The notes under the pieces: generated by a model | The model's input: the letters and a program-made list of their open reading frames with translations, nothing else | Database searches by the model: none | What the model was told of the DNA's origin: nothing | Program-made: the position numbers and the translations under genes | From: Pseudoalteromonas sp049257235 | GTDB taxonomy: Bacteria; Pseudomonadota; Gammaproteobacteria; Enterobacterales; Alteromonadaceae | DNA: 64,000 nt | NCBI RefSeq assembly: GCF_049257235.1 | Contig: NZ_JBMMUF010000001.1 | Coordinates: 1-64,000, forward strand | Direction of reading: 5' to 3' | In this document: piece after piece, positions 17,568 through 25,798 of the stretch | Position numbering within the stretch: the first letter of the stretch is position 1 | Layout of the letters: the number at the start of each line of letters is the position of its first letter

Positions 17568-18737
17568 TTACAGATGACTGGCGTAGACCTCGAGGCCCTG
17601 TGTTAAATCGTCAATAAGGTCATCCACATCCTCCAAACCTATATGCAAACGCACCACAGGACCATGCTGCCACCCTGTGGCGCTGCGCAGCGGTTTCATT
17701 GTTAAACTGGTCGTGATCAAACTCTCGAATCCACCCCAGGAAAAGCCCATTTTAAAATGATGTAACGCTTCAACTAAGCCATCAAGGGCCGCTTGATTAC
17801 CCTGCTTCATCACAATAGAAAAGAGGCCATTACTGCCATTAAAGTCACGCTTGAAGAATTCATGTCCAGGGCAGCTCGCAAAGGCTGGGTGGCGGACATG
17901 GTCGACCAAATGATGTTCACTCAACCACGACGCAATTTTAAGCGCACTTTGCTCATGCTGCGCCAATCGTACCGCCATTGTGCGTAATCCTCTTAACGCC
18001 ATATACGCATCATCGGCACTACAACATTGACCTAGCAAATAAGAGTTTTCACGTAAGGTTGGCCAGTATTTTTCTGTGGCTACACTTACCCCCATCATCA
18101 CGTCACTGTGACCAACAATGTATTTCGTTGCGGCTTGAATACTGATGTCTACACCAAAATCCAGCGGCCTAAAGTTCAAGCCATTGCCATACGTGTTGTC
18201 GAGCATGGTAATGATGCCATGCTCTTTTGCTACGTTCACAATGGCTGGCACATCTTGCACTTCCATGGTAATTGAACCTGGCGATTCCATGAAAATGACA
18301 CGAGTATTGTCTTGGATCAGCGCTTCAATTCCCCCCCCGATCATGGGGTCATAATAGGTCGTCGTCACCCCCATGCCACTGAGAATTTTGTTACAGAAAT
18401 CACGGGTAGGTTCGTAGGCGGTGTCCATCATTAAAATATGATCGCCGGATTTGACAAAAGATAGCAATGAGTTAGCAATCGCAGCCGCACCGCTTGGATA
18501 TAGCGCGCAGCCCGCGCCCCCTTCAAGCTCTGCAATGGCTTCTTGTAATGCAAAGTGTGTGGTTGTGCCTCTGCGGCCATAAAATAGCGCACCATTACCA
18601 CGGTTTTTAGCGGCCTCTTTAAACTGGGCAACATTGTCAAACACCACTGTCGATGCGCGTTGCAATACTGGATTTACAACTCCTTGGGTGTATTTTTTAC
18701 TTCGCCCTGCACTAATAAGCTGGGTTTCTTTTTTCAT
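17568..18737 (-). CDS. metC: Cystathionine beta-lyase
   Basis: Splits cystathionine into homocysteine, pyruvate and ammonia in methionine synthesis; PLP enzyme of the Cys/Met-metabolism family. The 389 residues show the N-terminal GVVNPVLQRASTV segment, the tyrosine of FYGRRGTTTH, the cofactor phosphate region SGAAAI, the metal-free active-site segment MLDNTYGNG and PLP Lys in QAATKYIVGHSDVM (about residue 210). This combination is MetC rather than MetB or MetZ. Its ATG overlaps the nudC stop (ATGA), so the two genes are coupled. Confidence 0.93.
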   Translation of the reverse strand: MKKETQLISAGRSKKYTQGVVNPVLQRASTVVFDNVAQFKEAAKNRGNGALFYGRRGTTTHFALQEAIAELEGGAGCALYPSGAAAIANSLLSFVKSGDHILMMDTAYEPTRDFCNKILSGMGVTTTYYDPMIGGGIEALIQDNTRVIFMESPGSITMEVQDVPAIVNVAKEHGIITMLDNTYGNGLNFRPLDFGVDISIQAATKYIVGHSDVMMGVSVATEKYWPTLRENSYLLGQCCSADDAYMALRGLRTMAVRLAQHEQSALKIASWLSEHHLVDHVRHPAFASCPGHEFFKRDFNGSNGLFSIVMKQGNQAALDGLVEALHHFKMGFSWGGFESLITTSLTMKPLRSATGWQHGPVVRLHIGLEDVDDLIDDLTQGLEVYASHL

Positions 18738-19654
18738 TGTTGGTCCTCATTCTGTGCTATCCAAGTATCAATCAAAAAACGTGATATTGAGTCTTTGCGT
18801 GGTAATTTGAGGTGTTCTCCCCCTTCATCCCAATTGCCAAATTGGCGCAACTCCTCCTTGGAAAACCATTTGGCTTCACTCAATTCATCTTGATCGACAA
18901 AAATACTGGTACTTTTTGCTTTAGCCATATAACCGAGCATCAATGAGCTTGGAAACGGCCAAGGCTGAGATGCAATGTATCGCGGTTGTTCAACCTCAAC
19001 TCCTGCTTCTTCCATCACTTCACGGCTCACTGCCGCCTCTAATGTTTCACCCGGGTCAACAAACCCTGCCAAGGTGGAATACACGCCTTGCGGCCAACTT
19101 GCTTGTCGCCCCAATAAACATCGCTCAATACCATCACTAAAGGTATAGTGAACAAGCATGATCACCGCTGGATCGGTGCGCGGAAAAGTCAGGTGTCGGC
19201 ACGCTTTATTTGTGCACTTGCGAGCATGGCCTGCCTCTGCTGACAGGTTTTCAGTGCCGCAGCGACCACAAAATCTGTGTGTTTTATGCCAATGACACAA
19301 ACCCCGGGCGAGTACCAAAATGGCTGCGTCGTGTGGATTTACAACTGCTCCATAAAGACGAATATCAATGAACTGGTGTTCACAAAACTGCGTTTGCTCA
19401 GCAAGTTGCTCACTAACATCTATGGCAAAATAGTGGTGATTTTGGTGTTCTCCCAAATATATCGCGTTATCCACATCAAAATGTTTAACCGCTTGATAAT
19501 CAACATATGCAGCCACGCTCTGCTCGGCAATGAACAAGTTTTTATCGTTATTTACCAGTACATAGCGGCCGTTTTGTCGTTTATTGATAAGCCAATTTGG
19601 ATCTTTTCTTTCGCCTGAGTGGCGGTCTAATGGTAGTTGGGTATATTGCAACAT
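18734..19654 (-). CDS. nudC: NADH pyrophosphatase / NAD-capped RNA decapping hydrolase
   Basis: A Nudix hydrolase that cleaves NAD(H) to NMN(H) and AMP and, in the E. coli enzyme, removes NAD caps from RNA. The 306 residues contain the zinc ribbon (CGRCGTENLS...CTNKAC, about 125-147), the Nudix box GFVDPGETLEAAVSREVMEE...G (residues about 195-216), and downstream the NudC signature SQPWPFPSSLM. This SQPWPFPxS motif marks NudC among Nudix proteins. Co-transcribed with metC downstream through a four-base overlap. Confidence 0.95.
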   Translation of the reverse strand: MLQYTQLPLDRHSGERKDPNWLINKRQNGRYVLVNNDKNLFIAEQSVAAYVDYQAVKHFDVDNAIYLGEHQNHHYFAIDVSEQLAEQTQFCEHQFIDIRLYGAVVNPHDAAILVLARGLCHWHKTHRFCGRCGTENLSAEAGHARKCTNKACRHLTFPRTDPAVIMLVHYTFSDGIERCLLGRQASWPQGVYSTLAGFVDPGETLEAAVSREVMEEAGVEVEQPRYIASQPWPFPSSLMLGYMAKAKSTSIFVDQDELSEAKWFSKEELRQFGNWDEGGEHLKLPRKDSISRFLIDTWIAQNEDQQ

Positions 19655-19724
19655 CCTGTGTGGAACATATACGAGTACACAATGCCTTTACCCTAGCACA
19701 TTTGCGGTTCCTTAACAGCGACAA

Positions 19725-19748
19725 AAAAAGCCCATATCAGGGCTTTTT
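19725..19748 (-). terminator. Terminator after nagB
   Basis: AAAAAGCCC (19725-19733), loop ATATCA, GGGCTTTTT (19740-19748). The minus strand ends in a T-run, as needed for nagB. Confidence 0.9.
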
Positions 19749-19778
19749 CTTCTATATTATGCGCTTTGTAAACTTCAC

Positions 19779-20570
19779 CTACTTGCCTAGACGCTTAAGT
19801 AACTTTTGATTCTGTGCTTCGATATGTTTGTAAAACTCTATATCAGCCAACTTTGATGCTGCCGCCTCGTCTATGACTATCACGGCATTACGATGTAATT
19901 GCAATGCTGATGCCGGACACGCTGCACTTAAAGGCCCTTCTACTGTGGCACGAATTGCATCCGCTTTGTTTTCACCAGTGGCCAACAGCACAACTTTCCT
20001 CGCGTCTAATATCGTGCCAATCCCCATAGTGATAGACAAATAAGGTTGAAATTCATCCGCACTGAAAAAACGCGCATTGTCTTCAATTGTGGCTTTCGTT
20101 AGCGTTTTAATACGCGTACGTGACGTTAATCCAGATGAGGGTTCGTTGAAGCCAATGTGACCATTTCGACCAATGCCCAGAAGTTGCAAATCAATTCCAC
20201 CAGCACTTGCGATTGCCTGCTCATAGTCATCACAGGCCACAAATGGGTCAGGTGCGTCACCTTGCGGCACATGGGTGTTGTGTTTATCAATATCAATATG
20301 ATTGAACAACTGCTCATTCATAAAGTGGCGATAGCTTTGTCGGTGGCTACCTGTAAGCCCTAAATATTCGTCCAAATTGAATGTGCGTACATTTTTGAAA
20401 CTCACCTCAGCATTGCGATTACGCGCTATCAAATCTTGATACAAAGCAACTGGGGTGGAACCAGTCGCGAGCCCAAGTACGCTCTGAGGGTTGTGAATTA
20501 ATTGGGCGGCAAAAATATCTGCGCCATAGGCTGCAACTTCTTTGGCATCTTTTAGGATTACAATTTGCAT
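19779..20570 (-). CDS. nagB: Glucosamine-6-phosphate deaminase
   Basis: Converts glucosamine-6-P to fructose-6-P and ammonia, the last step of the amino-sugar route to glycolysis. The 263 residues have the substrate loop GLATGSTPV (about 34-42), the catalytic Asp region FNLDEYLGL (about 64-72), GIGRNGHIGFNEP (active-site Asn/His, about 132-144), and TLDARK-type C-terminal segment. It has its own promoter region with a NagR-type palindrome and a leader with two hairpins, rather than following nagX closely. Confidence 0.96.
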   Translation of the reverse strand: MQIVILKDAKEVAAYGADIFAAQLIHNPQSVLGLATGSTPVALYQDLIARNRNAEVSFKNVRTFNLDEYLGLTGSHRQSYRHFMNEQLFNHIDIDKHNTHVPQGDAPDPFVACDDYEQAIASAGGIDLQLLGIGRNGHIGFNEPSSGLTSRTRIKTLTKATIEDNARFFSADEFQPYLSITMGIGTILDARKVVLLATGENKADAIRATVEGPLSAACPASALQLHRNAVIVIDEAAASKLADIEFYKHIEAQNQKLLKRLGK

Positions 20571-20603
20571 AGTTAGCTCGTTGTTTAAATTGAAAAATGG
20601 GAC

Positions 20604-20673
20604 CTATGGTCAAGTTGTGTGCAATCCAGCCTTGACCATAGATCAAGCCTAATTGGGGATACATAAATTAGGC
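20604..20673 (-). other. Two consecutive inverted repeats in the nagB leader
   Basis: CTATGGTCAAG (20604-20614) is exactly complementary to CTTGACCATAG (20631-20641), 11-base arms and 16-base loop. Next to it GCCTAATT (20647-20654) pairs with AATTAGGC (20666-20673). Both lie between the NagR-type site (20682-20699) and the nagB start at 20570, so they would be in the 5' untranslated RNA if transcription starts near the operator. Confidence 0.55.
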
Positions 20674-20681
20674 CAAACCAT

Positions 20682-20699
20682 TATGACAACGCTGTCATT
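20682..20699. promoter_or_regulatory. NagR-type operator upstream of nagB
   Basis: TATGACAACGCTGTCATT matches the palindrome at 24124-24141 in reverse with one end mismatch (A to T). The AATGACA-nCG-TGTCATT form is that reported for NagR, a LacI-family GlcNAc repressor of Shewanella and relatives. Confidence 0.8.
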
Positions 20700-20781
20700 A
20701 TTGCAGAGCAAATACGCTCTGTAAAGTGAATGAGTTAAATCTCAGTCACTTTTTGTATTTTAATTAATCAAAAATATCAGC

Positions 20782-21915
20782 TTAAACACTGACGAAAATC
20801 TTACGCTTGTACATCCAATGTAGTACGAGTAGTTGCACCAACAATACCGCAAGTACCGCTACTAAAGGTTGCCAAGACTCACCAACAGCGCGGATCACAC
20901 CTCCAAATACGCTCTTGGAAATATGTCCCCAGCTTACAAGGCTTGATGCAAGGTAAATAATGATGGAATTAGCGCCAATAACCACAAAGGGATACGCCCA
21001 TTTTTTACAATTGAGAACATCAACCACAGCATAAAAAACAGCCAGCAGCATCGCACTCCATCCCACCGTGACAAGCACAAATGAGCTGCTCCAAAGGCGT
21101 TTATTTACGGGGAATGCCATATCCCATAGCCAACCTAGTGCTAAGGCGATAACACCCGCTATAAATAGCATTGCCGTCACTCGCCACTGACCGTAGTGTT
21201 GTGCTTTGGCGATCAGTTGACCGGCGAACACACCTAAAATTGCGTTGGCAACGGCAGGGATTTGCGATAACAATCCTTCAGGATCCATAGGGCCATTGCG
21301 ATAAATCATGCCCGGCAACAGGTGTTGGTCGACCCATGCGTTCCAACTGCCCTCTGGCGTCAATTGCCCTGCCTCACCGCCTGGTACAGGAATGAAACAC
21401 AGCCATATCCAATAACCGATTAAAATAGTTAGAGCAACCATTGCTTGGGTACGCAAAGAGGTGTGCCATACCAACATAGCAGCAACAAACCACGCCAACG
21501 CAATGCGCCCTAGTACACTCGCAAAGCGAACTTCGTCATAGTTCATCGGTACGCCCTTACCCCAGCCATGGTTGTAAAGCACACCTAGGCCTATCAATAT
21601 CGCAACTCGCTTTAGTGCCTTGTTATAAAACACCATGCGTTCGGGTAATGGCAAATGATCTATGCGTTTGGGGTTAAGGCCCATGGCTACGCCAGATAAG
21701 AAAATGAATAACGGGAAGATCAAATCGTAAAAGGTAAAACCATGCCATGGAACGTGCACGGTATGTGCTTCAAACGCTTTCCACCCTTGCCATCCGGTGA
21801 GCACAAACAAAGCCGCGAACAGTGCTTGTCCGCCAAGGATCCAAAACATGTCAAAGCCTCTTAAGGCATCGAGAGATGCAAGGCGTTGTTTATTGTTCTT
21901 GTCAGCTGTAGTCAT
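20782..21915 (-). CDS. nagX: Membrane acyltransferase-like protein NagX
   Basis: A 377-residue polytopic inner-membrane protein with about ten hydrophobic segments, of the DUF5009/HGSNAT-like family (related to heparan alpha-glucosaminide N-acetyltransferase). N-terminal RLASLDALRGFDMFWILGG is the family hallmark, and PWHGFTFYDLIFPLFIFLSGVAMG carries the conserved His. In nag clusters of Alteromonadales it is named nagX and suggested to acetylate glucosamine across the membrane so that it can enter as GlcNAc; that function is an inference. Placed between nagA and nagB, 68 bases after nagA. Confidence 0.88.
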   Translation of the reverse strand: MTTADKNNKQRLASLDALRGFDMFWILGGQALFAALFVLTGWQGWKAFEAHTVHVPWHGFTFYDLIFPLFIFLSGVAMGLNPKRIDHLPLPERMVFYNKALKRVAILIGLGVLYNHGWGKGVPMNYDEVRFASVLGRIALAWFVAAMLVWHTSLRTQAMVALTILIGYWIWLCFIPVPGGEAGQLTPEGSWNAWVDQHLLPGMIYRNGPMDPEGLLSQIPAVANAILGVFAGQLIAKAQHYGQWRVTAMLFIAGVIALALGWLWDMAFPVNKRLWSSSFVLVTVGWSAMLLAVFYAVVDVLNCKKWAYPFVVIGANSIIIYLASSLVSWGHISKSVFGGVIRAVGESWQPLVAVLAVLLVQLLVLHWMYKRKIFVSV

Positions 21916-21983
21916 AATCTTTGCTTACTGTTAAAGCCTTAGAATTAATAGTGCGTCTCACATTGGCTAAATAAGCCAATGCG

Positions 21984-23114
21984 CTAAAAATAGTGAACTT
22001 GATTGCCGCCTATAAAGGTTTGTTGCACCTCGAGCTTGTCATTGAGTACAACGAAATCAGCATCATAGTTATTTTGCAATCGCCCTTTTGATGCACCAAG
22101 ACCGAGATACTGAGCAGGATAAAGGCTCGCCATTCTCACGCTTTCCTCAAGGCTCACGCCCAGAGTCTGTACTGTGTTTCGAACAGCGCTTGCCATATCC
22201 AGTACGCTGCCGGCAAGCTCTCCTGTACTTGAATTTAACCTATCCCCCGTGCGGTAGACTTTACGACCATCAAAAAAGTCGAATTCTGTTTGCTCTGTGC
22301 CAACAGGCGGCATGGCATCGGTCACTAACATCATTTTGCCTAGTTGTTTGCTACGAATGGCGAGTCTTGCTGAGTCTGGATGCAAGTGATGACCATCAAC
22401 AATCAAGCCACACCAACTTCTATCATCCAGCAATGCAGCACCAACAACACCTGGTTCACGGGATGTAAAAGGTGACATCGCATTAAACAAATGGGTGAAG
22501 CCGTCTGCACCGGCGTCAAGCGCGGCCATAGTAGTCGCATAATCGGCATTGGTATGCCCCAAAGATACTTTTACCTTCATCTCAACGAGCTTTCTTATGT
22601 CAGCAACACTGACATTTTCAGGGGCCAAGGTAACCATCTTTAACCCCAAATCATCACGTTCATAGATTGCGAATTCAGCGGCAGTAATTGGACGGATAAA
22701 CTGCTCACTGTGCGTGCCTTTTTTCGGCAAACTTAAATGTGGGCCTTCAAAGTGAATTCCTAACACACCCGGTACATGGCTGGCTATAGCCTTCGCTGTT
22801 GCCTGTGCAGCGCGTTGCATCACCTGGATATCATCGGTGATAAGCGTGGGCATTAACGCAGTAGATCCGAACTTTGCGTGGGCCGCAGCGATACTCTCAA
22901 GACACGTCACAGACTGCTGAGCATTAAAAAATGCGCCGCCACCACCGTTGACTTGAACATCAATAAAACCCGGAACGACCAAACCTGACAATGGTGTTGC
23001 CTGTGCAACTGGTGCATCGCAAAAAGAAAGTTTACCGTTGACGATTTCAAAAGTGACGTCTGATAAAATTTGCTGTGAGTCAAACAGTCGCGCAGCGTGA
23101 AATGTATTTTTCAT
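21984..23114 (-). CDS. nagA: N-acetylglucosamine-6-phosphate deacetylase
   Basis: Removes the acetyl group from GlcNAc-6-P to give glucosamine-6-P for NagB. The 376 residues have the amidohydrolase metal site: FIDVQVNGGGG (about 50-60), GIHFEGPHL (Glu ligand, about 124-132), SLGHTNAD (His, about 191), THLFNAM (His, about 211) and the catalytic Asp in LVTDAMPP (about 268). It begins two bases after nagK ends, so nagK-nagA-nagX form one operon. Confidence 0.96.
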   Translation of the reverse strand: MKNTFHAARLFDSQQILSDVTFEIVNGKLSFCDAPVAQATPLSGLVVPGFIDVQVNGGGGAFFNAQQSVTCLESIAAAHAKFGSTALMPTLITDDIQVMQRAAQATAKAIASHVPGVLGIHFEGPHLSLPKKGTHSEQFIRPITAAEFAIYERDDLGLKMVTLAPENVSVADIRKLVEMKVKVSLGHTNADYATTMAALDAGADGFTHLFNAMSPFTSREPGVVGAALLDDRSWCGLIVDGHHLHPDSARLAIRSKQLGKMMLVTDAMPPVGTEQTEFDFFDGRKVYRTGDRLNSSTGELAGSVLDMASAVRNTVQTLGVSLEESVRMASLYPAQYLGLGASKGRLQNNYDADFVVLNDKLEVQQTFIGGNQVHYF

Positions 23115-23116
23115 TA

Positions 23117-24025
23117 TTATTTAACCTGTTCTATCTCTTGCGCAAAAGAGTGCTGCGCGAAATACACGGCCCCTAATTCTGGTGGTTGCTTTGGCTCAGT
23201 TATAAGCTCAGCGATGTCGTCACTGAGCCACTTTTGCAATGGTTCGGCCAAGCCTCCTATCATGGATAACCTTGGCGGCTTAATCTCAAGTAACCGTCTT
23301 GCCATCATACTAATGTACAACGCACCTTCTTTAACGATTGCTTTGGCAATGGGGTCCCCCTTGTCAGCAGCACCGAGTACCATGCGCGCTAATTTAGCAT
23401 AACTACTTGATGGTTGACCCGCCATTTGTTCCGCTATACCCATTGCACTACTGGTATTAAAATGTAGTTTAAACAAAGCAGTAAGCTCTGTGTGAGGGCC
23501 CAAACCATCAAGGTCAAGCAACACCGCTTTAAGCCCTTCTAAACCACACCATGCGCCGCTGCCCTTGTCACCTTGAGCAAAACCATGGCCACCATAACTG
23601 ACACTGTGATTATCAACACATGCAAACCCACATGATCCAGTTCCGGTAATAATAACCGCCCCGTCTTCTCCTTCATGAGCGCCAATGCACGCGGTGTGTA
23701 AGTCAGTGGTGAGGTACATTTTTTTAAACGGATGCTGCCATTGCCCTATTTGCTCATAAAGATTAGGTAAATTGACGCCCGCAAGCCCCAATCCGGCCAC
23801 TAACGTATGCACTGTTTGCAGACTCAATCCAGCATCCTGAAGTGCTTGTTGTGTTGAGACCATGATGGACTCTAACGTGCGCTCAAAGCCATGTAATGGG
23901 TTAGCTGGGCCGCCTAAACCGGTTCCTAGCACTCCTTGCTTTGGACAATATATGGTGGCGCGACATTTTGTTCCGCCACCGTCAATACCAATATATAGCT
24001 GCGTTTGGCTAGCACCGTTACCCAT
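23117..24025 (-). CDS. nagK: N-acetylglucosamine kinase, BadF/BadG/BcrA ATPase fold
   Basis: Phosphorylates imported GlcNAc to GlcNAc-6-P with ATP. About 302 residues with the phosphate-1 motif YIGIDGGGTKCRATIY near the N-terminus, the TDLHTACIGAHEGEDGAVIITGTGS segment (phosphate-2 region, about 110-135) and YGGHGFAQGDKGSG typical of this BadF-type kinase. It differs from the ROK-type NagK of E. coli. Start drawn at ATG 24025; the adjacent GTG at 24028 with AGGGG six bases upstream is equally possible. First gene of the operon, with a NagR-type operator 99 bases upstream. Confidence 0.92.
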   Translation of the reverse strand: MGNGASQTQLYIGIDGGGTKCRATIYCPKQGVLGTGLGGPANPLHGFERTLESIMVSTQQALQDAGLSLQTVHTLVAGLGLAGVNLPNLYEQIGQWQHPFKKMYLTTDLHTACIGAHEGEDGAVIITGTGSCGFACVDNHSVSYGGHGFAQGDKGSGAWCGLEGLKAVLLDLDGLGPHTELTALFKLHFNTSSAMGIAEQMAGQPSSSYAKLARMVLGAADKGDPIAKAIVKEGALYISMMARRLLEIKPPRLSMIGGLAEPLQKWLSDDIAELITEPKQPPELGAVYFAQHSFAQEIEQVK

Positions 24026-24123
24026 CACTGAAGACCCCTCACCCTAGTATCATAATGGCCCAAGTAGTTATGTAGATTACTCAAGCAATATTCTTTACCT
24101 TGTTGAATTTATGTTACACAAAA

Positions 24124-24141
24124 AATGACAGCGTTGTCATT
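24124..24141. promoter_or_regulatory. NagR-type operator upstream of nagK
   Basis: AATGACAGCGTTGTCATT, a near-perfect palindrome (only the centre is asymmetric), 99 bases before the nagK start. Same motif as at 20682-20699. Known from the NagR regulon of Shewanella; the repressor gene itself is not in this window. Confidence 0.85.
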
Positions 24142-24310
24142 GTTTTTTTGAAAAAATCCCTTTAAAAAACACCATTCAATCTTAGTTTGTTGTTTTATAA
24201 ATAGAAAATATAATCGCTTTGACGTCCCCGAGAGTATGTATCGGCAGACCATATTATCGCCCCTATGTGCAGCCTGATAGCGCTTTTTATACTTGTAGAA
24301 AAGCTTAGTT

Positions 24311-24356
24311 GTAACTATATTTAGTTACATAGCTACAAGTAACTAAATATAGTTAC
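24311..24356. promoter_or_regulatory. Mirrored pair of 18-base palindromes upstream of the SatD-like gene
   Basis: GTAACTATATTTAGTTAC (24311-24328) and GTAACTAAATATAGTTAC (24339-24356) are exact reverse complements, and each is itself a near-palindrome (GTAACTA..TAGTTAC). Centre-to-centre distance is 28 bases; the second ends 34 bases before the ATG. Likely a double operator, perhaps for the HTH of the downstream gene itself. Confidence 0.7.
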
Positions 24357-24390
24357 TTTGATATGAGTAAATAAATTAGGTTTCCTCACT

Positions 24391-25014
24391 ATGACACCAG
24401 CCTATTACACCGTGCTCAGTGGCGACCTCGTTGGCTCGAGTCACTATCAAGGCAATGAATACGACACTCTGATAACAATACTCAAGCAGGGACTAAATAC
24501 AATTTGTAGTCACTACGGCGGCGAGTTTGATATGTACCGCGGGGATGCATTTCAGTGTATTTTTTCTAAACAGTCAGCACCTTTGATGATGGCTTTGTTG
24601 ACACGCCTTTTTCTAAAGCAATATGGTATTGATGCCCGCATAAGTGAAGCACACGGACCTATCGAACATTATCGGGGTGAAATAAAGTCAGCAACTGGCG
24701 CTGCGCTTATCGCCTCAGGCAAAGGGTTAGACAACATCAAAAATCATCGTCTTGCTCTTACGATCATTGGACAGGAGCTCAGTGCGAGTTTCGCTCTGAA
24801 TATCGCGTTTGTTGATAACATCCTCTCCCATGTCACTAAGAAGCAAGCTCAAGCACTGTATTTATATTTTTTGACTCCGGGTATTGAGCATGCACAAATT
24901 GCCCAAATGTTGGATACCTCACGTGAGAACGTGACAAAGCTGCTCAATACAGGGAACTATCGCTTACTTGATGAGTTTGTAAAAGTAGCAACCAAGGAGA
25001 TGGTAAATGAATGA
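24391..25014 (+). CDS. SatD-like protein: cyclase-like N-terminal domain plus HTH
   Basis: A 207-residue protein I assign to the SatD-like group. The N-terminal part (1-125) has the layout of class III nucleotide cyclases: VLSGDLVGSS with Asp12, GGEFDMYRGDAFQCIF with Asp52 (40 residues apart, like the two metal Asps of cyclases), then ARISEAHGPIEHYRG and TGAALIASGKGLDN. The Asn and Arg needed for catalysis in cyclases seem replaced, so it may only bind a nucleotide. The C-terminal part (about 155-200, HAQIAQMLDTSRENVTKLLNTGNY) looks like an HTH. It overlaps the DUF3307 gene by eight bases. Function unknown; autoregulation through the mirrored repeats is inferred. Confidence 0.7.
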   Translation: MTPAYYTVLSGDLVGSSHYQGNEYDTLITILKQGLNTICSHYGGEFDMYRGDAFQCIFSKQSAPLMMALLTRLFLKQYGIDARISEAHGPIEHYRGEIKSATGAALIASGKGLDNIKNHRLALTIIGQELSASFALNIAFVDNILSHVTKKQAQALYLYFLTPGIEHAQIAQMLDTSRENVTKLLNTGNYRLLDEFVKVATKEMVNE

Positions 25015-25762
25015 GCAAATAACACTGTTACTAGGATTATTGCTAGTACACTTTATTGCCGACTTTTACTTGCAACCACTTACGTGGGTGCATGACCGCA
25101 ATCGCCGTCATGCAAGGTCATTAAAATTAGTATTTCATACGCTAATACATGGCGCGCTCAGCAGTGTTATTTTGCTGATGTGGGAATGGCATTTTGGCTT
25201 GGGCGAATTACTTCCTGTTGTGCTTTGCTCCTTGGTCATTATGAGTACGCACTGGCTCATCGATGTGACAAAATCTTATACCAATCATGGCATTGTGCCG
25301 TTTTTTATAGACCAAATTGCACACCTGTGTGTGATAGTCGCGATTTGTATCGCCCTCAGCGAGGCTACCAGTTTAAATGAGTGGTTTAGCGCACTACTGG
25401 CAAATCAGCAAACCTATGTTGTGTTGCTCGCCTACCTGTTGGTATTTAACCCCTGCTCTGTCGCTATTCGTATGCTACTAGAGCGCTGGCAATTACCTCA
25501 AGTAACCAGTAGTGATGCAAGTTTACCGCAAGCCGGCCATAGCATTGGTTTGCTAGAGCGGGCGTTGATGCTCACCTTCATTCTCATAGATGAATTAGCA
25601 GGAGTTGGATTTGTGCTTGCTGCGAAATCGATATTCCGTTTCGGTGATTTAGCTAACGCTCAAGAGAAGCATCTCACTGAATATGTGATGCTAGGTACGT
25701 TGCTCAGTGTGGTATTTACTTTGGCTATTGGCCTAAGTGCTAAGTACTTCATCACCCTTTAA
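25007..25762 (+). CDS. DUF3307 integral membrane protein
   Basis: A 251-residue membrane protein with about seven hydrophobic segments (roughly 4-22, 50-70, 76-92, 100-125, 138-156, 182-205, 228-248). The N-terminal LLLVHFIADFYLQP and the following KLVFHTLIHG with conserved His and Asp match the DUF3307 pattern. Start ATG 25007 lies inside the SatD-like gene (eight-base overlap), so the two are translated together. Biochemical role unknown; the family often sits beside SatD-like genes, as far as I recall. Confidence 0.82.
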   Translation: MNEQITLLLGLLLVHFIADFYLQPLTWVHDRNRRHARSLKLVFHTLIHGALSSVILLMWEWHFGLGELLPVVLCSLVIMSTHWLIDVTKSYTNHGIVPFFIDQIAHLCVIVAICIALSEATSLNEWFSALLANQQTYVVLLAYLLVFNPCSVAIRMLLERWQLPQVTSSDASLPQAGHSIGLLERALMLTFILIDELAGVGFVLAAKSIFRFGDLANAQEKHLTEYVMLGTLLSVVFTLAIGLSAKYFITL

Positions 25763-25766
25763 ACAC

Positions 25767-25794
25767 AAAAAAGCCCGTTGATACGGGCTTTTTT
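25767..25794. terminator. Bidirectional terminator between DUF3307 gene and oxygenase gene
   Basis: AAAAAAGCCCGT (25767-25778), loop TGAT, ACGGGCTTTTTT (25783-25794). Symmetric A- and T-runs serve both convergent genes. Confidence 0.93.
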
Positions 25795-25798
25795 GTTG

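Larger units (their letters stand above)
24029..24390. other. Divergent regulatory region of nagK and the SatD-like gene
   Basis: About 360 bases without a coding frame. It carries the NagR-type palindrome near nagK and the mirrored 18-mers near the SatD-like gene, both listed separately. The rest is A/T-rich and shows no RNA gene I recognise. Confidence 0.7.

Noticed and set aside
20604..20641. glmS-type ribozyme or known riboswitch in the nagB leader
   Set aside because: Only simple stems are visible; none of the conserved pseudoknot core of glmS is recognisable.
21961..21981. Hairpin CATTGGCT/AGCCAATG between nagA and nagX as terminator
   Set aside because: No T-run on the minus strand; more likely a minor intergenic stem.
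24301..24360. Mirrored repeats as a terminator or mobile-element end
   Set aside because: The arms are A/T-rich with no T-run, lie directly upstream of a start codon, and no transposase or target duplication is present.
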